This document shows, piece by piece, positions 56,985-64,000 of a stretch of DNA of 64,000 nt. Made by a program: the position numbers and the translations under genes. The stretch is from the NCBI RefSeq assembly GCF_039555335.1, contig NC_092628.1, forward strand, positions 60,189,547 through 60,253,546, in the 5' to 3' direction. The DNA comes from Amphiura filiformis (Eukaryota; Echinodermata; Ophiuroidea; Amphilepidida; Amphiuridae). Position 1 is the stretch's first letter. Every line of letters starts with the position of its first letter. Under the pieces are notes generated by a model. The model had not been told where the DNA came from. It was given only the letters and a program-made list of their open reading frames with translations, and ran no database searches.

Positions 56985-57470
56985 ACTTTCGATGATGCAT
57001 GCACATTAAAAAATTATTATTTAATTTAATAGGCCTACTAAGATGCTTTCCGAAATAATTTTCTTCCGACTTGCAGATTTTTCATGCACATTAATATTTT
57101 TTATTAACCACCTAATGCTACGTCTTCTGAAGGTATTTAGTTAACTCTTTAGCTCTTTTGGTGCAAAAGAAAAAGCTTACAAGAAGGTTTCCAACCTCCT
57201 TTTACTTCCGACTTTCGCACCATGCATGCACATTAAAGAAATATTTAATAGGCCTATAAGATGGTTTCCGAAATAATTTTCTTCTGACTTGCAGATTTTT
57301 CATGCACATTAATATTTTTTATTAACCGCCTAATGCTATGTTTTCTGAAGGTATTTAGTTAACTATTTGTGCAAAAGAATAAGCCTACAAGAAGGTTACC
57401 GACTTCCTTTTACTTCCGACTTTCGCACGATGCATGCACGTTAAAGTAATATTTATAGGCCTACGAGATG
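56985..57470. repeat. ~220-bp tandem duplication
   Basis: Two units from about 57031 and 57251 share TTTCCGAAATAATTTTCTTC, GCAGATTTTTCATGCACATT and TTTTACTTCCGACTTTCGCA. A partial unit precedes them at 56985. No gene inside. Confidence 0.78.
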
Positions 57471-57535
57471 GTATGTATGGCTGTATAAAAATTGTTTGAT
57501 GATCCTTCTGTTCCAAAAAAGAAATCAAATTTGTT

Positions 57536-57640
57536 GTGTAATAATTATGAGCCCCCGGTGCCAAAAATTGCTTGCTCCCTACTTCCGCCTGCCCGAAATC
57601 ACCTGCCCGCCCCCTCTCTGGGGCGAAGCGATGGGCCTAC
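57536..57640. mobile_element. Short GTGCAATAATTATGAG relic
   Basis: GTGTAATAATTATGAGCCCCC with CAAAAATTGCTTGC matches the element family at 44530. It is truncated at the microsatellite that follows. Confidence 0.4.
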
Positions 57641-57689
57641 TTGCTTATTTTAATTACTTCAGATTGGTCCAAGCCTTTTCTTTTCTTTT

Positions 57690-57702
57690 TTTCTTTCTTT
57701 CT

Positions 57703-57753
<51 letters not shown>

Positions 57754-57866
57754 TCTATTTATTTATTTTTTATTTATTTAATTTTTTATTTATTTTTTAT
57801 TTATTTATTTATTTATTTATTTAATTAATTAATTTTATTTTATTTTATTTTATTTTATTTTATTTT

Positions 57867-57902
<36 letters not shown>

Positions 57903-57965
57903 TTTGTTTGTTTGTTTGTTTGTTTGTTTGTTTGTTTGTTTGTTTGTTTGTTTGTTTGTTTGTTT
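57690..57965. repeat. TTTA / TTTTA / TTTG microsatellite
   Basis: Long runs of TTTA (57700-57830), TTTTA (57830-57870), TTTA again and then about sixteen TTTG units (57900-57965). Frames across it encode only FIYL repeats. Confidence 0.95.
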
Positions 57966-57969
57966 ATTA

Positions 57970-59735
57970 CTTCGTTGTACACCTAAAGAGTAATATTTGA
58001 GTGAGTTTGTGAGTGAAAGAAAAATAAAAGAAAGAAAATAACTCAATCCGACACGCTAGCTCATTAATATTCATGACCTGCTCTATGGCGTATATGCATA
58101 CGTCAACAGAATGCGGCCATTTAAAAAAAAAATTGTCCGGAGAGATGTCAAGCCAGGAATATAAAATGGAAATTGCCTCCTTTTGAGCTGATCGATGTAA
58201 GTAAACCGTGTGGCATATTAATTATGCTCCATCGTACACTATCAACGTTCCCATTTTAGTTGATTTTGAGCGCTAACTTACGACAAAATTACATTTTTGT
58301 CCTAAACACATGTGCTAGCGTAGAAATGTAATTAAGCCGAAATTAGAGTACACAGCCATCTAAACCGCCCAATTCTGAAAAATTGGTCGATAATATTGCC
58401 TCAAATGTTACATGTGCTTGAATACCAACATGCCTGGATGTCTTGTAAAGTTGAATTTTTGGGAAATAATAAATTAATCTATGAATTCCGGAGAGTTTAA
58501 AGACAGTTTGACAGATTCAAAAGTTCAGTCGAAAATTTACGTTTTCTAGAACTTGTAAATTGTATTTCGGAGGCTCAGATATTAAAATTTTATAGCAAGA
58601 ATGTAATTTTGGAATGTTTGACATATGCCTACAATTTGGTAGAGAAATCGGTGTGAAGTATAATATAATGTCAATGGTCCAAAAATAAAACAGCGAGCGG
58701 TGCAAGCGAGGACCCAAGTCATAGGCTTCCAGTGAAAATCTGATTAAGGCTATAAAAATAACAATGAGAAAATAGTAATATATAAACCTTTACCTTTAAG
58801 ATGAGGTATAACTTTTATTTTTCTGATGATTATTTCTGGGCCAAATTTGATATTTAATGTGGCAAATTCATCCCATTTTTTGCTCAAAACCTCGAAAAGA
58901 GGTAGTACCCTTAAGCCGTATTCAGTTTTGCATGGTGGGCATGTATGTGAATTCGCAACTTTCATTGACATATGATTTGAAAGCAAACATACAGGCCTTC
59001 GTTATGTACCAATATGGGCATTGGCATGATTGGCAGTGTTTCACAATACTGTCATGATGTCAAATTGTATTCGTAGGTAACATTCGGTTACCAAAATTTA
59101 CCTACGAATACTTGCTTTTATTGTTGACATCTCAGAAATATTTAAACGCAGGCTATTGAAACTTGGTAGAATAAAGAGTGTATTACCCTGCACTATTGCT
59201 TAACTATTGTTTACTATTCTCTCAGTTTGTGGAAATGACACAGCTTTTAACATGTATTCGGAGGTAATGCATATTTTTACCAAACCTACCTTTGTGCCAT
59301 TTAGAATTTCTGGCAGCTAAACACAATAATAAAGATGTCGAATGCAATGCATTTCAGTATTGGACATATCAAAGCTTGTATCAATTATGCGCATTTATTA
59401 GTGATTTCCATTTTTAAAGATATATCTAGTGCTATGAAAAATTGTATTCGTAGGTAATGTAAAAAATACCACTCAAAAAATGATCACAAAAAATTCATAA
59501 TTATATACAAATATGTGAAAAATTGAACAGGCAATCTTTGAATACATGCCTTTCAGGAAATCAATTTAGATTCAATCCAATGACTTCTTTTCATAACTGA
59601 TTTGGATGTTTTTAAAAATACTTTAAGAAATATTTTGAAAAAATGGGTAAAAATAGCATGTTTTGAGGTCTCTGTTTCTAAGTTTTTCACAGAAGGGGGT
59701 CTTATTATATATGGCGCGAATGCCAATTGATTAAT
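57970..59735. other. Intergenic, no clear gene
   Basis: AT-rich DNA. GTATTCGTAGGTAA at 59069 is inverted 15 bp later as TTTACCTACGAATAC, and the same word recurs near 59254 and 59443. No gene or further array. Confidence 0.45.
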
Positions 59736-59739
59736 ACTT

Positions 59740-59875
59740 TTAAGTTATGGCCCTGAACATGCCGCGTACACTTTTCATTGGATTCGACCATATATTTGTC
59801 ACCAATGTCCTATCATTTTTTGAGAAAAATGCAAAAATATGCACAAAATTGGCCAGGTGTAGTACCACCTTAAAT
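59740..59875. mobile_element. Inverted arm of GGTGGTACTACACC family
   Basis: TTGTCACCAATGTCCTATCA, GAAAAATGCAAAAATATGC and AAATTGGCCAGGTGTAGTAC, closing with CACCTTA. This is the right arm of the element family seen at 47383-47822. Confidence 0.55.
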
Positions 59876-59924
59876 GCAAACTTGCCAACAAATTAATACT
59901 ATACATGTAGGACACCCTACCGAA

Positions 59925-60660
59925 GTACCGTTTGTCAGGGGGTCAAACCCCTGGCAGTGGCACCCTTTTTATTTTTCACCCACGCTTTTTAGCCAGGCGC
60001 CCTTTTTATCAAAAATTGAGCCCCAATCTTTTGTGACCAAAGCTTACAACACTGGAGTTATCAAATTCGGAAGACTGAACATCAGCGCAAATTTCACAAA
60101 TTTCATAGTCATTTCCATTAAATTTAGTTAAAACTATCTGCACCATCCTTGTCCATTTCAGATTCCAAATTGATGCAGAATTTATCCTCATCTAACAAGC
60201 ACTCATGATTTTCTTCTTCATTAGAAATATTTGCGACATTATTGGCACAATTACTGCATGCAATTATCTTACGAAAAAGATTTTTTAAAACCAGATCTTC
60301 CACCATTTATTTGGATTCTGTATGCATGTGGGAGAATAGTAGGGGGCTGACATCCTGAATCGATTCGATGGTGATACATCAGTCTCTACACAGCTGCTGT
60401 GGTTCCGCTCACTCCACTACTAGTGTGTAGCAAGTGGGCCTAAGCTGCTGTGTAGAGACTGACTAATCGTGCCATTTATAAAATTTATGGATCATCAAAT
60501 TTACTATGGGTGATGTTTACAAGTTGAATTACTTTATTATATTGGTAACTTTACCCACACGCTTTAATATTGCTCCCACGCTTTTTAGAAACCCACCCTT
60601 TATACAGTAAAAGTTTAACCCCCACCCTTTTTACCGATTTTGGGAATTCCAAACCCCCAT
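59925..60660. repeat. AAAAGGGTGGGGGT repeat, inverted copy
   Basis: CACCCTTTTTA, CACCCACGCTTTTTAG and CCCCCACCCTTTTTACC words are the complement of those at 55020-55530. It holds the hairpin at 60379-60462 and a minus-strand frame (60306-60009) that is acidic and Cys-containing but unrecognised. Confidence 0.55.
60379..60462. repeat. 84-bp hairpin
   Basis: TCAGTCTCTACACAGC is complemented at 60447-60462, with CTGCTG/CAGCTT just inside and a loop holding CACTCCACTACTAGTGTGTAG. A small foldback nested in the repeat at 59925-60660. Confidence 0.7.
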
Positions 60661-60875
60661 GCTGTACAGTGAAGAAAGCGTGTCAGACAAACAATGTAAA
60701 GGTTCTACAACTTGAGAATATGTCCTCAAACGTTCGAAATTTGTATTTAATACAACTGTCCCTGCTCATGTTATGATTTTTAGGCAGTGTTTGACTTGCA
60801 AAATTTGAAAATGATTTACTATTGTGCAAATTGTGCAACATATTAACTGTTCTAACTGTGCAGAACTGATTTGCT

Positions 60876-61345
60876 GACAGGCTTTTCAAAAAAGGTTACG
60901 GTTACTCTGTGCAACAGTCTTCTCAATTGCTACATACGGGTGCGAATCCTGGGCAATGACAAAGAATGACAGGAAGAAGATAGACGCATTTGAGATGTGG
61001 TGCTATAGGAGGCTGTTGGGAGTATCTTGGAAAGACAAGACAAATATCTGGGTCCTGAATAAGATTGGCACAGACTTAAACATTAGAAAGTCTATCATTG
61101 ACAGGAAATTGCGCTACTTTGGCCACATTGTAAGAAATGATGGTGGAGTTGAGAAGCAGATTCTTCAGGGAGTTGTGGAAGGCCATCGTGGAAGGGGACG
61201 TCCATCAACATCTTGGACAAATGATGTGATGAACGTTTTATCACATGGAATGTATGGTGCAACATGTTTGGCTTTTGATAGAAGTAGATGGCGTACTCTT
61301 GTACATGTTTGGCTTTTGATAGAAGTAGATGGCGTACTCTTGTGA
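60876..61345 (+). mobile_element. LINE 3' end, reverse-transcriptase tail
   Basis: An open frame, 5'-truncated, reads LRLLCATVFSIATYGCESWA, then FEMWCYRRLLGVSWKDKT, DRKLRYFGHIVRNDG and GHRGRGRPSTSWTNDV, ending DRSRWRTLV. This is the C-terminal region of non-LTR retrotransposon reverse transcriptases (YG.E.W, YRR.L.I.W, RKL.Y.GH..R, GRGRP...W). The polymerase core is absent, so it is a dead-on-arrival copy. Its end has a 41-bp direct duplication (starts 61262 and 61303). Confidence 0.82.
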
Positions 61346-61409
61346 AGACCACAGCAGCTCAATGCTGCGCCATCTGGCCCAGAGAGAGAGAAAGCCGTTT
61401 CTTGTTAAA

Positions 61410-61718
61410 TCTGTTCTATGGGCATGAAACTTGGTGGGTATTATGACCATGTATATAAGAGGGAAATTTGTTAAAGGTAATTTTGGGGTCATCCATGGTC
61501 ATTCAGGGGTCATCTGAGGTCAAATTCATGAAGTTTGTCCTTTGGACATGAAACTTGGTGGGTATTGTCACCATTTATTCTTTAAAGGTCATTCTTGGGT
61601 CATCCAGGGGTCATCTGAGGTCAAATTCAGTCTGCCTTTGTGTGCCAAATCGCTCCCTTATGTGGAGGCATCATGGTCAACGCAAAACTGCGACATCCGA
61701 GAACTGCCGTCCGTCTAG
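61410..61718. mobile_element. GGTCA-rich Helitron-like 3' end
   Basis: Two units with GAAACTTGGTGGGTATT and GGGGTCATCTGAGGTCAAAT, then GTGGAGGCATCATGG, CCGAGAACTGCC and CTAG at 61715-61718. This is the 3' part of the element inserted at 52402-54086. Confidence 0.7.
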
Positions 61719-61719
61719 T

Positions 61720-63712
61720 TTTAAACTAGTTTACCACTTGGTCCGTCAAAATTAAACTTTTCATGTAGTAAACCCCTTCTGTCCATTACCCGAGGCTAGC
61801 ACTACCACTGTTGTGGAGCAGGCATGATTAAAAATACTACCAAAGTGTCTTGACCTATTTGCACTAAATTGTGGAATTTAAGTGACCAATTATTCAGTCT
61901 GAAATACTTATTTCCTAGAACTTAACAATCATTTGATAAATTAATTTGTCTGATGACACAGAGTCCTTTACCTTTATTGGCTGTGCGCAGCTTTATGGCA
62001 ACCTAAAATTCTGGCATCAAATAATGAAATGGTATCTCATGACTCAAGTCCTAAGAGGTAGTTTAGAAGATCAGCTGCCATATCTTGTGTAAAATTGACA
62101 TAGTAAAGGAAATGATTCAATTTGCAGAGAAGTTGGAAGTCGTATGATAACTTAATTGCTGAATGAGGTGGTTGATGTGTATACGTGTAGTTTGTCAGGT
62201 CCAAAATTGAAAGCAGACCATGATGCAAGATATCATTTTGGTTGGAACATAGACTCAAATCCCTAGTATTAGAGGGTCTGTGGTTGGAATTAAGATTTTG
62301 AGCTCTGTGAGCATCAGTTTTTCGGGGGTGAGGGGCATGGGGCAAAGTGAATTATAGGGGGTAAAATCAACAAATTGTGCACAAAATTGCCCCCAAAGTG
62401 GAAATTTTAGTAATTTTGGCTTTTTACTAGGGGGGAGGGGATAGCAAGAGTTCTCATTTATTTTGGCCTAAGCAACTACTAGCATGACAGTTCCTGATGT
62501 AAATTGACAACTGTATGGATATTAGGCAAAAAATAAAAGGTCTGTTTGCCCTTTTAGCTCAAAATTTATTTGGGTCGGTAGGTTGATCTTTTTTTTTTTT
62601 TTTTTTAAAGATCGCAAAGTATTCCATGGTATCGACAGCTTGCTATGGACCATTTGGTCAATGAGAAACACTTAACAGTTATTAATTCTAGCTAATTTGC
62701 AGGCACAGGCTGTTGTGTTAGACTTTCAGCAAAAGTTTTTGGTCTTGGTCAGTAATGTTCACCTAGGCAACTTTAACAGAATGCGCGGCGCAACTCTGCT
62801 TGTATGTCCAACGCAGTCAAGGCGCATTCGGTATGTTGTTAACGCAAGCAAATGTGGTGTAAACAAAACAAAATTTGCATTCAAAATGCCACTTAGATTT
62901 TTTAATTATTTTGAATTTTGGCGCACTGAAAGCAGAGATTATAGATTCATTGGTGCACAAAGATGCATATTTAGACCATGCGCCAGATACAGCTTTTACA
63001 AGTGTGAAAGTCTTACCGTTTTAAAATTTAAGGACGTTTTGTGCATAATTTTGACATTTTTTTACTAAAACGTCGATTTCTCAGAGTTCACTTTTGACAA
63101 TATTGCGCGATTTTTGTGACAAGATAACTCGAAAAATATGCAATCAAAGGGTAAACTTTTTGCACTATCCTTTAGAGTAGGCCTACATCAAAGTCTAGGG
63201 AAGGTTTTTTCATTTTTCAAAATATTTGTTTTAAACAAAAATATACACCATTATGTGCAATTTTTAGCTTAATAGAGTGACAAAATTGCTTTTTTCACAT
63301 GTTTTTTACAAAATTACGAAAAAAGAGACAATTTCAAAAAATAAAAACCTTCCCTAAGTTCATGTCTCTTCTTCATGAAAAGCTAACTGAATTTGTTTTA
63401 CTCCGTACGGATTTTTTTCTAAGTTGTCACAAAAAAATGGGGGTAAAAAAGTGATTTTTTGTGATGTTTTCAAAAACTTGAGATTTTTCAACAAATCTGC
63501 GTCACCATGGGATTCCTTGACTCATTTCCTTTCCAAAAATGTATAGTTTTATATACTTTGGACATACAATTCAGAAATAATGAAGCTCGAAAAGGTCCAT
63601 GTTCTCTCCCATTACTCTGCCCTTAAGTTACGTAGTCATGCATTTGTTTTAAATATAGACCTACAGCATTCTTTGACATGTGAATATATTAGGTCTACGC
63701 CTTTTAAGATTT
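61720..63712. other. Intergenic, mostly featureless
   Basis: A G-rich unit at 62325-62450 shares AAATCAACAAATTGTGCACA with the MITE at 39091. A T-run lies at 62590-62606. The 123-codon frame at 62697-63068 has no motif or splice context. Nothing else supported. Confidence 0.45.
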
Positions 63713-63894
63713 AGGGATTCAATCGTGTTTCACCGTTGTTCATCATTGATTAATGATGCGTCCGCGTCGTCTGCATGGTTTACTTCACGAGGGCAGCTTT
63801 AGCTAAAGCTGCCCAAGCGAAGTAAACCACGCAGACGCGCCAGACGCGAGTTGTTAATCGGTGATGAACAACGGTGAAACATGATTGAATCCCT
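63713..63894. repeat. 182-bp near-perfect palindrome
   Basis: AGGGATTCAAT at 63713 mirrors ATTGAATCCCT ending at 63894, and pairing continues through TTTCACCGTTGTTCATCA, then GTCTGC and GGTTTACTTC, to a perfect 24-bp centre at 63791-63814. Only a few mismatches and small indels are seen, and there is effectively no loop. A foldback element is likely. Confidence 0.85.
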
Positions 63895-64000
63895 TTCAAC
63901 AACGAAAACAAGCTAAATATTGTCCAATTCTCATGATTTTTTTATTCGGAATATCTGTTTGTTATTTCCACTCAACCATAACATGTTGATAGCCTACAAT

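Noticed and set aside
57496-57828. 110-codon frame rich in FIYLFIYL
   Set aside because: It is the translation of the TTTA microsatellite.

Overview
This window looks like nuclear DNA of a marine deuterostome, most likely an echinoderm. Three things point that way. Genes are split by introns with normal GT-AG sites. The DNA is AT-rich and crowded with short inverted-repeat elements and AGGCCTA-type words. There is also a tandem cluster of intronless rhodopsin-class receptors like those that expanded in sea urchins and their relatives. The organism is inferred, not proven.

Layout. 0-9 kb holds three related class A GPCR copies on the minus strand. The middle one is intact; the outer two are each broken by one missing base in a homopolymer. 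9.7-15.4 kb holds the 3' end of a plus-strand flavin monoamine oxidase-like gene. Its second-to-last exon is repeated 23 times in a 129-bp tandem array, and a single terminal exon with the stop codon follows. Between them lies a 2-kb array rich in AGGTCAAAGGTCA words. 18.5-19.6 kb has two minus-strand exons of a calcyphosin-like EF-hand protein. 21.9-26.5 kb is a satellite block built from the word GTATCAAAAGTG and a 116-bp unit. It appears to split one tRNA-derived SINE into a head and a tail. 26.9-27.3 kb is a broken cadherin-like exon.

35.2-42.1 kb holds a complete six-exon ARL6IP1 gene on the minus strand (219 codons; all splice phases agree). A Penelope-type retroelement relic and several inverted-repeat elements sit in its introns. 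Its promoter and first exon are duplicated at 51.9-54.2 kb; the copy has lost the ATG and carries a 1.7-kb insertion. The first exon of a KCTD2/5/17-type BTB gene starts on the plus strand at 48.1 kb; its other exons were not found here. 54-64 kb is almost all repeats: a LINE 3' end, microsatellites, foldback elements and a 182-bp near-perfect palindrome.

The genes do not form one pathway. Much of the intergenic and intronic space is non-autonomous DNA elements, several of them present here as two or more copies whose comparison defines their ends. The most unusual structure is the oxidase exon array. Every copy keeps its reading frame and almost all keep splice sites, yet the spacer is only 28 nt and the 101-nt exon length allows only one copy per reading frame.
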